Counted from the stretch's first letter, positions 36,441 through 45,586 are shown. The stretch: 64,000 nucleotides of DNA from an uncultured Marinobacter sp. (GCF_947259545.1 NZ_CAMYMK010000002.1:124001-188000), one strand, 5' to 3'. Notes: generated from the sequence alone by a model not told the origin. Program-made: numbers and translations.

Positions 36441-37244
36441 TCAGGCAGGCTTGGTCCCAAGTATCTTGGTCCGCTGAGGCCTGAACCCGGCGGTGGCAAG
36501 TAAAGCAAACACGATGGTCACGCCCGCAGTAATGCCAAAGGCCATAGGATTCCATTCCAGGTGCAGCGAAAACCGGATGGCCTCTACGGCGTGGGTAAAC
36601 GGGTTGAACTGGCAGATCCAGTAGAGCCAGGGGCTGGCTTCGTTCATGCGCCACAGGGGGTAAAGCGCTGACGACATGAAGAACATTGGGAAGATGACAA
36701 AGTTCATCACCCCGGCAAAGTTCTCCAGCTGTTTGATCCAGGTGGCAATCAGCAGGCCGAGAGCGCCGAGCATCAGGCTGGCCAGGATCAGGGCGGGAAG
36801 TACCGCCAGGTAGCCCCACAATGGCGGCTCTACATCCACCAGCAACGCCAGCAGCAGGAACACGTACACCTGCCCCACCGACACCACCCCCATAGCCAGC
36901 AGTTTGGTAACCAGCAGGAAAGGCCGCGGCAGGGGGCTCATCAGCAGCACTCGCATACTCCCCAGCTCCCGGTCGTACACCATGGACAGCGCGCCCTGCA
37001 TACTGTTGAACAGAATGATCATCCCGCACAGCCCGGGGGCAATGTATGTTTCGTAGGTAATGTAGGTCTGGTACGGCGGAATAATGGAAATCCCCAGCAC
37101 CGCCCGGAAACCGGCAGCAAACACCACCAGCCACAGCAACGGCCGCACCAGGGCACTGGCAAAGCGAGTGCGTTGTTGCCAGAACCGCAGCCATTCACGG
37201 GTCTGGATGCCGACGAAACAATGCCAGTAATGCGCAGCTCTCAT
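36441..37244 (-). CDS. pedC: ABC-2 type permease of PQQ-alcohol system (PedC-like)
   Basis: A 267-residue, six-segment ABC-2 permease. Start is the ATG at 37244 (MRAAHYWHCFVGIQTREWLRF), just after the ATPase stop; the longer frame adds an unlikely Pro/Arg-rich stretch. Matching permeases are found in PQQ-dependent alcohol dehydrogenase loci (PedC family). In P. putida KT2440 the PedA1A2BC system was reported to be needed for growth with lanthanides. Last gene of a four-gene minus-strand operon. Confidence 0.82.
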   Translation of the reverse strand: MRAAHYWHCFVGIQTREWLRFWQQRTRFASALVRPLLWLVVFAAGFRAVLGISIIPPYQTYITYETYIAPGLCGMIILFNSMQGALSMVYDRELGSMRVLLMSPLPRPFLLVTKLLAMGVVSVGQVYVFLLLALLVDVEPPLWGYLAVLPALILASLMLGALGLLIATWIKQLENFAGVMNFVIFPMFFMSSALYPLWRMNEASPWLYWICQFNPFTHAVEAIRFSLHLEWNPMAFGITAGVTIVFALLATAGFRPQRTKILGTKPA

Positions 37245-37246
37245 GG

Positions 37247-37969
37247 TTATCCGGCTCCGGTCAGGGTGTGGAAGGTTTCCGCCAGGTCGCGGGTGCCTTC
37301 GGCCTCGCAAATGGCCTGGCCGGAACCGTCGGCCAGTAGCTGCCCCTGATGCAGGATCAGCACCCGGTCTTCCTGACGTACTTCCTCAATCAGGTGCGTG
37401 GCCCAAAGAACCGTCAGACCCGCCTCGTCACACAGCGTGCGGACGTGGTCGTTCAGTGCCTTGCGGCTGGCCACATCCAGGCCCACCGTCGGTTCATCAA
37501 GCAGTAGAAGCGAAGGCTCATGGAGCAGGGCGCGGGCAATTTCCACCCGTCGACGGTGGCCGCCGTTGAGTTTCCGTACCGGCTCGTTCGCCCGTTCCAG
37601 CAAATCGAAACGCGCCAGTTCCCGATCACCCCGTGCGCGGGCTTCCTTGCGGGAAAGACCATGGAGCGCGGCGTGGTAGAGCAGGTTCTGGCGCACGGTC
37701 AGGTCCAGATCCAGAGCGTTCTGCTGGAACACCACGCCAATCTGGCGCATGGCCTCGGACGGTTGTTTTTTCAAGGATTGCCCGGCCAGCAGGAGCTCGC
37801 CCTGCTGCAGCGCCAGCAGCCGGGTTAACAAGCCGAACAATGTTGATTTGCCGGCACCGTTGGGGCCCAGCAGAGCATGAAAACGGCCAGAGGTAAGCGC
37901 AAAGCTGACCTCTTTGAGCACTGGCTTGTCGCCGTAGCGAAAGCTGATGTTTTTGGCTTCAATGGTCAT
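37247..37969 (-). CDS. pedB: ABC ATPase of PQQ-alcohol system (PedB-like)
   Basis: A 240-residue ATPase with Walker A LGPNGAGKST, Q-loop VFQQNALDLDLT, a variant signature LNGGHRRRVEIARAL (His in place of the usual Gln) and Walker B LLLLDEPTVGLD. The switch His is in LWATHLIEE. Works with the ABC-2 permease; overlaps the beta-propeller gene by four bases. Family and context point to the PQQ-associated ABC system. Confidence 0.85.
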   Translation of the reverse strand: MTIEAKNISFRYGDKPVLKEVSFALTSGRFHALLGPNGAGKSTLFGLLTRLLALQQGELLLAGQSLKKQPSEAMRQIGVVFQQNALDLDLTVRQNLLYHAALHGLSRKEARARGDRELARFDLLERANEPVRKLNGGHRRRVEIARALLHEPSLLLLDEPTVGLDVASRKALNDHVRTLCDEAGLTVLWATHLIEEVRQEDRVLILHQGQLLADGSGQAICEAEGTRDLAETFHTLTGAG

Positions 37970-38940
37970 GAAGTCGGATCAATGACCACGCCCCAGGGGT
38001 AGCGGCCTACCTTGATGGATTTGATCACCTTCAGGTCCTCCACGTCGATGACCGACACATCGCCGGACACACCGTTAGTGGTATAGAGGTGTTTTTCGTC
38101 CTTGTCGAGATCCAGCTGCCAGACCCGGCTGCCCACCAGCAGATATTCCAGCACCTCGTAAGTCTGTGCATCCACCACGGCAACGTGGTTGGAGGGGCCG
38201 AGGGCCACGAAGGCATACTTGCCGTCGGACGTCAGTTCGATGCCGACAGGCTGGACACGATCCTGGTTAACGCCGGGTACCTTGAAAGACATTTCATGGA
38301 TCTGTTCCAGGTTGTCCACGTCGATAATGTGCACCGTGCCGCCGATTTCGGCCGAGGCCCAGGCAATCTTGCTGTCCTTGCTGAACTCCACATGACGCGG
38401 GCGCTGACCCACGACGATGTTCTTTTCAATCTCAAACGTATCGGTGTTGATCCAGTGCAGCATGCTGGTGGTTTCACTGGTGTTCACCGCCCATTTGCCA
38501 TCAGGGCTGACAGCCATACCTTCCGGCTCGATACCCACATCGATCTGGGCCAGTACGTCCTTGGTGTCCACGTCCACCACCGTGACGATAGCGTCGTCCT
38601 CGTTGGCGATGTACAGATGCTTGTTGTTCGGATGCAGGGAAAACTGTTCAGGATCCTCGCCGGAGGGCAGGGTGTCGACGATCTTGCGAGTCGCCAGATC
38701 CAGTACCTGTACGGTGTCGTCGTCACTGGCGCAGATATACAGCTTGGTGTGGTCCTTGGAAAGCAGGATGCCCCGTGGCCGCTGGCCTACATCAATGGTT
38801 TCGACCACGGCCCGGGTTTCGGTATCGATGATTGAAATGGTGTCATCCTTTTCGTTGGACACATAGGCCAGACTCGCGAGTGCCGGTGTCGACAGGCCGA
38901 TCATGGCGGCCAGGGCGGTGTGCTTGAACAGAGATGTCAT
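37966..38940 (-). CDS. Periplasmic YVTN beta-propeller protein of PQQ-alcohol system
   Basis: A 324-residue secreted protein (signal peptide LAAMIGLSTPALA-SLA) made of about seven YVTN-like blade repeats, e.g. AYVSNEKDDTISIIDTETRA and LYICASDDDTVQVLDLATRK. I take the ATG at 38940, which has AAGGAG seven bases upstream and yields the signal peptide; the longer frame does not. It matches the PQQ-dependent-catabolism beta-propeller family. A periplasmic binding or scaffold role next to the ABC system is likely. Confidence 0.85.
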   Translation of the reverse strand: MTSLFKHTALAAMIGLSTPALASLAYVSNEKDDTISIIDTETRAVVETIDVGQRPRGILLSKDHTKLYICASDDDTVQVLDLATRKIVDTLPSGEDPEQFSLHPNNKHLYIANEDDAIVTVVDVDTKDVLAQIDVGIEPEGMAVSPDGKWAVNTSETTSMLHWINTDTFEIEKNIVVGQRPRHVEFSKDSKIAWASAEIGGTVHIIDVDNLEQIHEMSFKVPGVNQDRVQPVGIELTSDGKYAFVALGPSNHVAVVDAQTYEVLEYLLVGSRVWQLDLDKDEKHLYTTNGVSGDVSVIDVEDLKVIKSIKVGRYPWGVVIDPTS

Positions 38941-38983
38941 GGTGTAACTCCTTCTTGTTTTCGAGGGACTGACGCCAAAGCAG

Positions 38984-40156
38984 TCAGCCGTTAATCCGAC
39001 ATTCGCTCTCCGGCTTGTCGAAGCCGAGCGTGTCCATTTCAGTATTGGGGTGCAAAAAGCCTTCAAACGGTGCGCGTGCTACCAGTCCCCGTGGATGCAC
39101 CAGGGGAATCGGCTGTCGCAACTGGCCGTTCCAGTCACGGAAAGTAAGTTTGCGGCCTTTGAACGCTGCCAGCTGGAATTTTTCACTGAACAGGAAGTCG
39201 CGGATCTCGCCGGGGTTTGCCGTGCCAAGGTCGGTTACCGCCGTGCCGATGGAGCGAATCGCGGCCCAGGCGGTATAGTCCTCACTGTTCATGTCGCGGT
39301 CGGCGAGGTCGCGAAAGCGATTCTGCAACTGCGCCGCGCCCCAGCTTTCCACTACCCGGTGCCAGGTCGCCGGCGACATGCCCTGGGTGCCGACGACGGG
39401 ACGTGGCAACCAGGTGTTGAATGGTACGTACTCACCGAAATCGCCTCGCACATCGGCCACCACCACGGCATCGTAATCACTGGCCTGGGTAAACAGTGGC
39501 AACTCCTTCGAGGCGGTGCGCCGCAGGTCGGCATCAAAAGTCCAGGGTTTGTCCTCGACAATTTCCAGGCCGAAGCGTTTGGCGGAGCGACGGAAGGCAT
39601 CGGCCCAGCCTTTGTCAGCCTCGGTGGGACCGGTAATCAGGAATACCTCATTCCAGCGCCGCTGGTTCAGCCACTGACCGAGAGCATCGGTCAGCATGGC
39701 GTAGCTGGGCATGGTGTGTAGCAGGTTGGAGTGGCACTGTCCGGTACGCAGGGCGTTGTCCTTGGCACCGGCGTTGAAAACCAGGGTGTTGTCACCGGCC
39801 TTATCCATGAGGGTTTTCAGGGTCTGTGCGGGAGCGTTCACGACGAACAGCTCCATGCCGTTCTGGTGCATAGCCTCGAAAGCGGCAACAGCAGCTTCTT
39901 CGGAATCCACAACTTTGCTTTGCAGCGAATAGGTCTGCCCCAGAAACTTGCCGGTGGTGCTGTTATCGGCGATGGCCAGTTCAGCGCCCCGCAGGCCGGC
40001 ATCTTCCGGCTCCGGAATCACGTTGGAAAGAACCGGCCCCTGATCCGGGACCCACTGCAGATAGCCAATCTGCACATCCAGAGATTCGGCCTGCAGGGGG
40101 GCTGCGCCAACCACGGTGATCAGTATTGCAGCAGCTGATCTGGATAAAAGAGACAT
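38984..40156 (-). CDS. Substrate-binding protein of PQQ-alcohol ABC system
   Basis: A 390-residue periplasmic protein of the branched-chain amino acid receptor fold (signal peptide ending APLQA-ESL). Families of this type are regularly encoded with PQQ alcohol dehydrogenases. It is first in the operon with beta-propeller, ATPase and permease, the PedA1A2BC-like set. Ligand is unknown; lanthanide-related, alcohol or PQQ-related cargo are all possible. Its promoter region, shared with a histidine kinase, carries both alcohol-region motifs. Confidence 0.82.
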   Translation of the reverse strand: MSLLSRSAAAILITVVGAAPLQAESLDVQIGYLQWVPDQGPVLSNVIPEPEDAGLRGAELAIADNSTTGKFLGQTYSLQSKVVDSEEAAVAAFEAMHQNGMELFVVNAPAQTLKTLMDKAGDNTLVFNAGAKDNALRTGQCHSNLLHTMPSYAMLTDALGQWLNQRRWNEVFLITGPTEADKGWADAFRRSAKRFGLEIVEDKPWTFDADLRRTASKELPLFTQASDYDAVVVADVRGDFGEYVPFNTWLPRPVVGTQGMSPATWHRVVESWGAAQLQNRFRDLADRDMNSEDYTAWAAIRSIGTAVTDLGTANPGEIRDFLFSEKFQLAAFKGRKLTFRDWNGQLRQPIPLVHPRGLVARAPFEGFLHPNTEMDTLGFDKPESECRING

Positions 40157-40196
40157 GGGATTCTCCGGTTTGTTGTTGTGCTTCCAGCTTAGAGAA

Positions 40197-40211
40197 GGGA
40201 AAAAGTCCCGG
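40197..40211. promoter_or_regulatory. GGGAA-N3-TTCCC-type inverted repeat, copy 1
   Basis: GGGAAAAAGTCCCGG; arms GGGAA and (G/T)TCCC spaced by three bases. It lies 41 bases before the ABC binding-protein start. Two more copies stand at the calcium-type and lanthanide-type dehydrogenase promoters. Confidence 0.55.
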
Positions 40212-40238
40212 AAATATTCAGAAAGTAGGAAAGTGGCG

Positions 40239-40256
40239 GTACTAAAGAACTATTCC
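40239..40256 (+). promoter_or_regulatory. ACCAAAG-type promoter motif upstream of histidine kinase
   Basis: GGTACTAAAGAACTATTC. Its last ten bases are close to the box at 33702-33719 (GTACTATTC). It lies 65 bases before the kinase start. Confidence 0.45.
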
Positions 40257-40320
40257 TGTAAAAGCTGGCCGCTTTAGCATGGGTAGGGAGAGGGTCCTGG
40301 AACTGAAGCGGACAACAATA

Positions 40321-41553
40321 ATGACTGTATACCGGAAGATTTCCCTGTTGATGCTGGCGGTTTTTATCGTCATCTATCTGTTCGGTGGGCTGCTCTATGG
40401 CCAGCAGGCCAGGCACGACGTCCAGCGTGAACTGGATGGTGTGGCAGGTCTGGCGCAAAGTCTGGGTGTCCCGGCAAGCCTGCCGGCATCGCTGGTTGAG
40501 AGTGCGCGCCACCTCCGCCCTGCCAGTGAGCCTGGTGCGGGATACGGTGCCCGGGTTCCTGACTGGTTCTCGGACATAATTGCGGGGCAATCGGTGCGCC
40601 CGGTTATCAATGGCTGGCAGATTGATCCGTCGGATGAAGTCGAGGAGATATGGGAAGGTTTTCTGCTGATTTCGGGCTCTTACGCGATCGGGATGGCCCT
40701 GTGCTTCCTCGCGCTGTTTGTCATGGTCCGGCGGGGCATGCGTACGCTCTCCAGGCTTTCCGCGGCCATGGAAGCAGTCTCTGAAGGCCAGCTTACGTCC
40801 CGGTTGCCGCGACAGAGGGAGCAGGAACTGGATTCGCTGGTGTGCCGGTTCAACTCCATGGCCGGTGCTCTGGAATCGGAGCAGCGGACGGTCAGTCGCC
40901 TGGTGAATGAATTGCTGCAGTTACAGGACCGGGAGCGGGAACACATTGCCCGGGTTCTGCACGATGACCTCGGTCAGTACCTCACCGGCATCCGGGCCCA
41001 GTCCCGCAGCCTGCTCTACGACCCGAAGCTGAGTGAGCGGCAAAAACAGCAGGCCCGGGACCTGGCCGAACACTGCGAGACCATCCAGAAACATTTCCGC
41101 CACCTGCTACAGGATCTGCACCCGCTGGTTATGGAACAGCTGGGCCTGGGCAGTGCGATCCGGCACCTGAGCGAGCAATGGCAGCAACTCAGTGGCCTGG
41201 ACTGCCGCCTGGCCATGGATGAGCGCCTGCCAGAGTTTACCGGTGAGCAGCAAACCCATCTGTACCGCTTCCTTCAGGAAGCACTGAATAATATTTCTCG
41301 CCATGCCAATGCTTCCTGCGCCACTTTGGCGGTCGCACGCAATGACAATGAGCTGAGTATTGAAGTGCGTGATGATGGCGTCGGTAATGACCAGTTGCTT
41401 GATAACGCTGGCCTCGGGGTGCGCTCAATGCGCGAGCGGGCCCGCTGTCTCGGTGGCGAGGTGGAGTTTTTGAGCCGTACGGGAGAGGGAACCCGCATCC
41501 GGCTCGCCGTGCCCCTTGCCCGGCTTTATCCAACACCCGGAGGTGCACTGTGA
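40321..41553 (+). CDS. Sensor histidine kinase with LapD/MoxY-like periplasmic domain
   Basis: A 410-residue membrane kinase. TM1 is about residues 7-25, and a periplasmic domain of about 85 residues ends in VINGWQIDPSDEVEEIWEGF, similar to the LapD/MoxY N-terminal domain. After TM2 come HAMP, HisKA_3 with His in ARVLHDDLGQYLTGIR, and HATPase (VRDDGVG; GLGVRSMRERAR). An ATG 42 bases upstream (40279) is the alternative start. It overlaps the response regulator gene by four bases. Position matches P. aeruginosa EraS and P. putida PedS2, the latter a sensor for the calcium/lanthanide switch. Confidence 0.83.
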   Translation: MTVYRKISLLMLAVFIVIYLFGGLLYGQQARHDVQRELDGVAGLAQSLGVPASLPASLVESARHLRPASEPGAGYGARVPDWFSDIIAGQSVRPVINGWQIDPSDEVEEIWEGFLLISGSYAIGMALCFLALFVMVRRGMRTLSRLSAAMEAVSEGQLTSRLPRQREQELDSLVCRFNSMAGALESEQRTVSRLVNELLQLQDREREHIARVLHDDLGQYLTGIRAQSRSLLYDPKLSERQKQQARDLAEHCETIQKHFRHLLQDLHPLVMEQLGLGSAIRHLSEQWQQLSGLDCRLAMDERLPEFTGEQQTHLYRFLQEALNNISRHANASCATLAVARNDNELSIEVRDDGVGNDQLLDNAGLGVRSMRERARCLGGEVEFLSRTGEGTRIRLAVPLARLYPTPGGAL

Positions 41554-42206
41554 AACTGATGATTGTGGATGATCACCAAGTGGTCCGGCAGGGGATCGCC
41601 AATCTCCTGCGCTCAATGCTTCCGGCAGTGGCCATCACCGAAATCGACAATGGCCAGGACGCGGTGGTCCGGTACGGGGAATTGCGACCGGATGTGGTGT
41701 TGCTGGATATGGGCTTGCCCGATATTTCCGGTCTGGAGGTGGCGCGGCGACTTCGACAGCGCTGGCGTGGCGCTGCAATTCTGTTTTTTACCATGCACGA
41801 CGAACTACCCATGGTGCGCCAGGCCCTGGATGTTGGCGGCCTCGGCTTTGTATCCAAAAGCTGCGCACCCGACGAACTGGCGGAAGCGGTAAAGCGGGTG
41901 GCATCCGGGCAGCCCTATATCGAACATCCCATTGCAACCCGGCTGGCGATGAATCAGGAGCGGCCGGTAGATTTCCGGTTGAAGGAAATGACCCAGCGGG
42001 AAATGGAAGTGCTGCTGATGTATGCCCGCGGCGAGAGTGTTCCGGGTATTGCCGAGCGATTGTGCGTGAGTAGCAAGACGGTTTCCAACCACCTGGCGGG
42101 CCTGAAAAGTAAACTCCAGGTCTCCTCGTCCGTTGAGCTGATTCACCTGGCAGTGGATGCGGGCTTGATTCGCTATGGTCAGCTTGAGGAAGCAAGGCGG
42201 GTCTGA
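41550..42206 (+). CDS. NarL-family response regulator, EraR/PedR2-like
   Basis: A 218-residue regulator with receiver (VDDHQVVRQGI; phospho-Asp in VVLLDMGLPD; Lys in FVSKSCAP) and C-terminal HTH (GIAERLCVSSKTVSNHLAGLKSKL). Cognate partner of the kinase before it (four-base overlap). By analogy with EraR and PedR2 it should switch dehydrogenase genes. The 13-bp inverted repeat found at three nearby promoters is a plausible target, not proven. Confidence 0.86.
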   Translation: MKLMIVDDHQVVRQGIANLLRSMLPAVAITEIDNGQDAVVRYGELRPDVVLLDMGLPDISGLEVARRLRQRWRGAAILFFTMHDELPMVRQALDVGGLGFVSKSCAPDELAEAVKRVASGQPYIEHPIATRLAMNQERPVDFRLKEMTQREMEVLLMYARGESVPGIAERLCVSSKTVSNHLAGLKSKLQVSSSVELIHLAVDAGLIRYGQLEEARRV

Positions 42207-42218
42207 GCCCGCCCTGGA

Positions 42219-42872
42219 TCACCAGTCAAAGGGGCAGGCGGTGCAGCCCTCCATGTAGGTTCCCTCGAAGGTGGCGTAATGAATGCGCGTGCCGGTGAGG
42301 TCCGCGTTGGCAAGGTTGGCGAGCCCCAGTTTGGCTTCCTGCAGATTGGCACCCTTCAGATTGGCGCCCTCCAGGTTGGCCTTCGGCAGCCAGGAGATCT
42401 CGAAGCTGCTATAGGGCATGTTGGCGTTTACCAGGGTCGCCCCGGAGAACCGGGAGAAATCGAAGTTGGCTCCAGTAAGATCTGCCCCGCTGAAATCCGC
42501 TCCCTGCGCAAACAGATATTCCCCCTGCATTCCCTGCAGCCTCGCATTTCTGAGCGTTGCGCCCCGCATGCTGGCGCGGTAAACCTGAATCCGGTAACCG
42601 GTGACAGCGTCTAGGTTCGCGCCGTCGAGGTTGGCACCTCTCAGGTTGGTGTGGCTGAGGTTGGCGCCGGACAGGTTGGCGCCCCGGAAGTTGGCGGAAC
42701 GGAGATCCATATTGGACAGATCGGCGCCCTGAAGGTCTGTGCCTGCACAGCTTGTGTCCCGTTCCAGTTTGCAGCCGTTGATAACCGGTGCCTGATCCAG
42801 GTCTGCCATGTAATCGCCAGCCAGTGCCGGTGTGATGAATAACAACAGTGATGCGGTAACGACAGGTTTCAT
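42219..42872 (-). CDS. Secreted pentapeptide-repeat protein
   Basis: A 217-residue protein with a signal peptide (TASLLLFITPALA-GDY) followed by some 25 A(D/N)LXX repeats (LQGADLSNMDLRSANFRGANL and so on), predicted to form a right-handed beta-helix. Cysteines near both ends (NGCKL, DTSCAG, GCTACPFDW) may form disulfides. Start is the ATG at 42872 with GGGGAG upstream. The corresponding P. putida cluster has a similar gene beside its ethanol dehydrogenase. Function unknown. An intrinsic terminator separates it from the dehydrogenase gene. Confidence 0.85.
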   Translation of the reverse strand: MKPVVTASLLLFITPALAGDYMADLDQAPVINGCKLERDTSCAGTDLQGADLSNMDLRSANFRGANLSGANLSHTNLRGANLDGANLDAVTGYRIQVYRASMRGATLRNARLQGMQGEYLFAQGADFSGADLTGANFDFSRFSGATLVNANMPYSSFEISWLPKANLEGANLKGANLQEAKLGLANLANADLTGTRIHYATFEGTYMEGCTACPFDW

Positions 42873-42893
42873 GGTTGTACTCCCCAATCGGAG

Positions 42894-42923
42894 AAAAAAG
42901 GGGCCTGGCGAAGTGCCAGGCCC
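42894..42923 (-). terminator. Intrinsic terminator after calcium-type dehydrogenase gene
   Basis: On the minus strand, GGGCCTGGC-ACTTC-GCCAGGCCC followed by CTTTTTT: a perfect nine-base stem and T-run between the dehydrogenase stop and the pentapeptide-repeat gene. The downstream gene would need read-through or its own promoter. Confidence 0.85.
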
Positions 42924-42938
42924 AGGCCGGAGGGACAG

Positions 42939-44792
42939 TTAGCGGGAAGCCTGTGCCCAGGAAGGCATCTTGAAGACCCAGAATGAGCCGCCTTGCGAGA
43001 TGGGCTTGGTCAGCTCAGCCATGTCGCCGCCCCATAATGGCACCGCGCCACCATAGCCCGAGGCAACGCCGATGTACTGCTCGCCATCCATTTCCCAGGT
43101 GATCGGCGACGAGATGATTCCCGAGCCGGTCTGGAACTTCCAGAGCTCTTCACCGGTTTCCGCATCGAATGCCTTGAGGAAACCGTCACCGGTGCCGGTA
43201 AAGACCAGGCCACCCTTGGTGGTGAGAACGCCGGCCCACAGAGGCATATTCTCCTTGTGCTCCCATTCAACTTCACCAGTAACCGGGTTCATGGCCCGAA
43301 GAGTGCCCACGTGGTCGTCAAACATGCGCTTGATCCGGAAGCCCTGACCAAGGTAGGCGGCGCCTTTTTTGTAGGTAACCTCTTCGGTCCAGTAGTCCTC
43401 TTTCCAGTGGTTGGCGGGCACGTAAAAAAGACCGGTGTCCTGGCTGTAGGCCATCGGGTTCCAATTCTTGCCACCGAGGAAGGGGGGAGATACCTCAATG
43501 GATTCACCGCGAGTTTCACCTTCCGCAACGGGTGGCGGGCGTTGGCCTTCCACCTCGATCGGGCGGCCGTCCTCTCCAATGCCCTCGGCCCAGGTAATGT
43601 TATCGACGAACGGGAAGCCCTTTTTGAACTCGCCGTTTTCACGGTCAACGACGTAGAAGAAGCCGTTTCGGTCAGCGTGTGCCGTTGCCTTGACGGTTTC
43701 GCCATTTTCGTCGTATTCGAACAACACCAGCTCGTTGTTGCCAGAGAAATCCCAGGCGTCATTCGGGGTGTGCTGGTAGAACCACTTCACCTCACCGGTG
43801 GTCGGGTCTACGCCCACCTGGCCGGAGGTATAGAGGTTGTCATAATCCGCGGGATCCCCGCCGGGAGAGGTTCGTTTCCAGGTGTTCCAGGGTGCCGGAT
43901 TGCCTGCACCAATGATGATGGTGTTGGTTTCGGTGTCAAAGCTGGCGCTTTGCCAGGGGGCGCCACCGCCATGACTCCAGGCTTCCACTTTGCCTGTTTC
44001 AGTGTTGGGATCATCCGGCCAGCTTGGAGCGCGGGGGTCGCCGGTTGGTGTGCTCTTTTCACCATTGAGGCGGCCGTAGTGACCTTCCAAAAATGGGCGC
44101 ATCCAGATTTCTTCGCCGGTGTCCGGGTCGCGGGCAAACAGCTTGCCGACCACTCCGAATTCATCGCCAGAGGAACCATGAATCAAAAGTACCTTGCCCG
44201 TTTTCTGATCTTTTACCAGTACGGGCGCGCCAGTCATGGTATAGCCGGCTTCATGGTCGGCGAACTTTTCCCGCCAGGCAACCTTGCCGGTGTCCTTGTT
44301 CAGGGCAACGATGCCAGCGTCCAGAGTGCCGAAGAAAACCTTGTCGCCGAAGATGGCTGCTCCCCGGTTGACGACGTCACAGCAGGGGCGGATGCCCTCT
44401 GGAAGTCGATGGTTGTATTCCCAGATTTTCTCCCCGGTCTTGGCATCCAGCGCAAAGAGTCGGGAGTAAGAACCGGTTATGTAGATGACACCATCATGGA
44501 CAAGTGCCTGTGACTCCTGCCCCCGTTGTTTTTCGTCGCCGAATGAGAACGACCAGGCAGGTACCAGACGCTCGACGTTGTCACGATTGATAGTCGTCAT
44601 CGGGCTGTAGCGCTGAGCCTTCGGTCCAATGCCATAACCCAGTACGTCTGCCGTCGTTTCCGCATCATTGGCGATGTCCTGCCAGGTAACTTCTTTTGCG
44701 TGACCCAGGGCTGCCATGCCGGTAGTTGAGCCCAGCACCAGGGCGAGACCAATGCCTCTAAGTAATGGGTGTTTACGTGTGGTGTTAGTCAT
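42939..44792 (-). CDS. exaA: PQQ-dependent ethanol dehydrogenase, calcium type
   Basis: A 617-residue periplasmic quinoprotein oxidising primary alcohols. Start is the ATG at 44792 (AAGGGG upstream), with a signal peptide ending GHA-KEV. Eight-bladed propeller W-motifs ([11 protein letters not shown] and so on) recur. The vicinal disulfide is RPCCDVV. Metal/PQQ ligands are the Glu of GDEFGVVG, the Asn of GAGNPAPWN and the catalytic Asp of AWDFSGN. The residue two after that Asp is Ser, as in calcium enzymes such as ExaA and PedE. Divergent from its cytochrome gene. Confidence 0.95.
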   Translation of the reverse strand: MTNTTRKHPLLRGIGLALVLGSTTGMAALGHAKEVTWQDIANDAETTADVLGYGIGPKAQRYSPMTTINRDNVERLVPAWSFSFGDEKQRGQESQALVHDGVIYITGSYSRLFALDAKTGEKIWEYNHRLPEGIRPCCDVVNRGAAIFGDKVFFGTLDAGIVALNKDTGKVAWREKFADHEAGYTMTGAPVLVKDQKTGKVLLIHGSSGDEFGVVGKLFARDPDTGEEIWMRPFLEGHYGRLNGEKSTPTGDPRAPSWPDDPNTETGKVEAWSHGGGAPWQSASFDTETNTIIIGAGNPAPWNTWKRTSPGGDPADYDNLYTSGQVGVDPTTGEVKWFYQHTPNDAWDFSGNNELVLFEYDENGETVKATAHADRNGFFYVVDRENGEFKKGFPFVDNITWAEGIGEDGRPIEVEGQRPPPVAEGETRGESIEVSPPFLGGKNWNPMAYSQDTGLFYVPANHWKEDYWTEEVTYKKGAAYLGQGFRIKRMFDDHVGTLRAMNPVTGEVEWEHKENMPLWAGVLTTKGGLVFTGTGDGFLKAFDAETGEELWKFQTGSGIISSPITWEMDGEQYIGVASGYGGAVPLWGGDMAELTKPISQGGSFWVFKMPSWAQASR

Positions 44793-44922
44793 AAATTTCC
44801 CCTTGGTTTTTGTTGTGGCCAACGTCTTGCTCGTGGCGTCGACGCTCAGAGTATTAGCCTTGAGCCTCGACGGGAGCGACGGAAATAATCATCCGGGAAC
44901 CGGGAAAATGCCGAAAAAAAAG

Positions 44923-44937
44923 GGGAAAAATTCCCGA
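44923..44937. promoter_or_regulatory. GGGAA-N3-TTCCC inverted repeat, copy 2
   Basis: GGGAAAAATTCCCGA, a perfect copy of the 13-base inverted repeat, 131 bases upstream of the calcium-type dehydrogenase start in the 365-base divergent region. No coding frame was seen in this region; it otherwise holds the ACCAAGG box at 45019. Confidence 0.6.
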
Positions 44938-45018
44938 GCATCAAGCTTGTGCCTGAGTAACGGGCAGTTTTTCGGTGTGGCTTGTCATTCTCGTGCTTTG
45001 GCCTTCGCTCTCACCATC

Positions 45019-45035
45019 TACTACCAAGGAACTAG
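45019..45035 (+). promoter_or_regulatory. ACCAAGG-type promoter motif upstream of cytochrome c
   Basis: TACTACCAAGGAACTAG, 123 bases before the cytochrome start. Its first 12 bases are identical to the box upstream of exaC (56908). Confidence 0.6.
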
Positions 45036-45157
45036 GTCAAAACCCCCAAAGTGGCATTCGGATTCGAAGTCGGGATTCCTAGACTGGAAGTCAGCAAGTT
45101 GGCACCTGATAACTCCAATAGCCAACGCACGGGGAATCAAAACAAGAGGTAGCAACA

Positions 45158-45586
45158 ATGGCAACTTCCTTTTCACTTAACGCACTCCTGGCGGCCACTC
45201 TTATGGGAGTTGCCGGCCTGGTCATGGCCCATGGCAACGTAACGCCTCAGGAGGTGGATACCGGCAACTTGCCCGAGCTGGGGGATGACGTTCGTACGGA
45301 AAACCCCTTCCGCGAGGGCAATGAGCATGGTGATTACAATGTCCAGGCCATCGAGGTAGGGGAGAGCGCCTACGCCGGCAACTGTGCCGGCTGCCACGGC
45401 ATCCGTGCCATGTCTGGCGGCCTGACCCCGGACCTTCGGGAACTGACCGAATGGGATGACGAGTACTACGTGAACCGCGTGCTCAATGGCACCGATCGTG
45501 GCATGCCATCCTGGAAAAAGACTCTGGATCAGAACGCCATATGGGCCATACGGACCTATGTGGAGTCCCTGCCGAAGCCGGAATAA
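45158..45586 (+). CDS. pedF: Cytochrome c of PQQ-ethanol oxidation (c550/PedF type)
   Basis: A 142-residue periplasmic monohaem cytochrome. Signal peptide ends VMA-HGN; the haem site is CAGCH and the likely distal ligand is Met in DRGMPSW. It takes electrons from the quinoprotein dehydrogenases. Equivalent genes (exaB, pedF) lie next to ethanol dehydrogenase genes in pseudomonads. RBS AAGAGG is well placed. Confidence 0.9.
   Translation: MATSFSLNALLAATLMGVAGLVMAHGNVTPQEVDTGNLPELGDDVRTENPFREGNEHGDYNVQAIEVGESAYAGNCAGCHGIRAMSGGLTPDLRELTEWDDEYYVNRVLNGTDRGMPSWKKTLDQNAIWAIRTYVESLPKPE

Noticed and set aside
36298..37194. Long minus-strand open frame of 298 codons
   Set aside because: It overlaps the PedC-like permease in another frame. 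The 36441-37244 frame has the ABC-2 permease features; this one is Gly/Ala/Arg-rich shadow and runs through the repeat element.
43257..44513. 418-codon plus-strand frame antisense to exaA
   Set aside because: It is opposite a clearly conserved quinoprotein gene and shows no domain or ribosome site; high GC creates such antisense frames.
44793..44822. Earlier start of exaA
   Set aside because: The ATG at 44792 has a strong AAGGGG site and yields a normal signal peptide.
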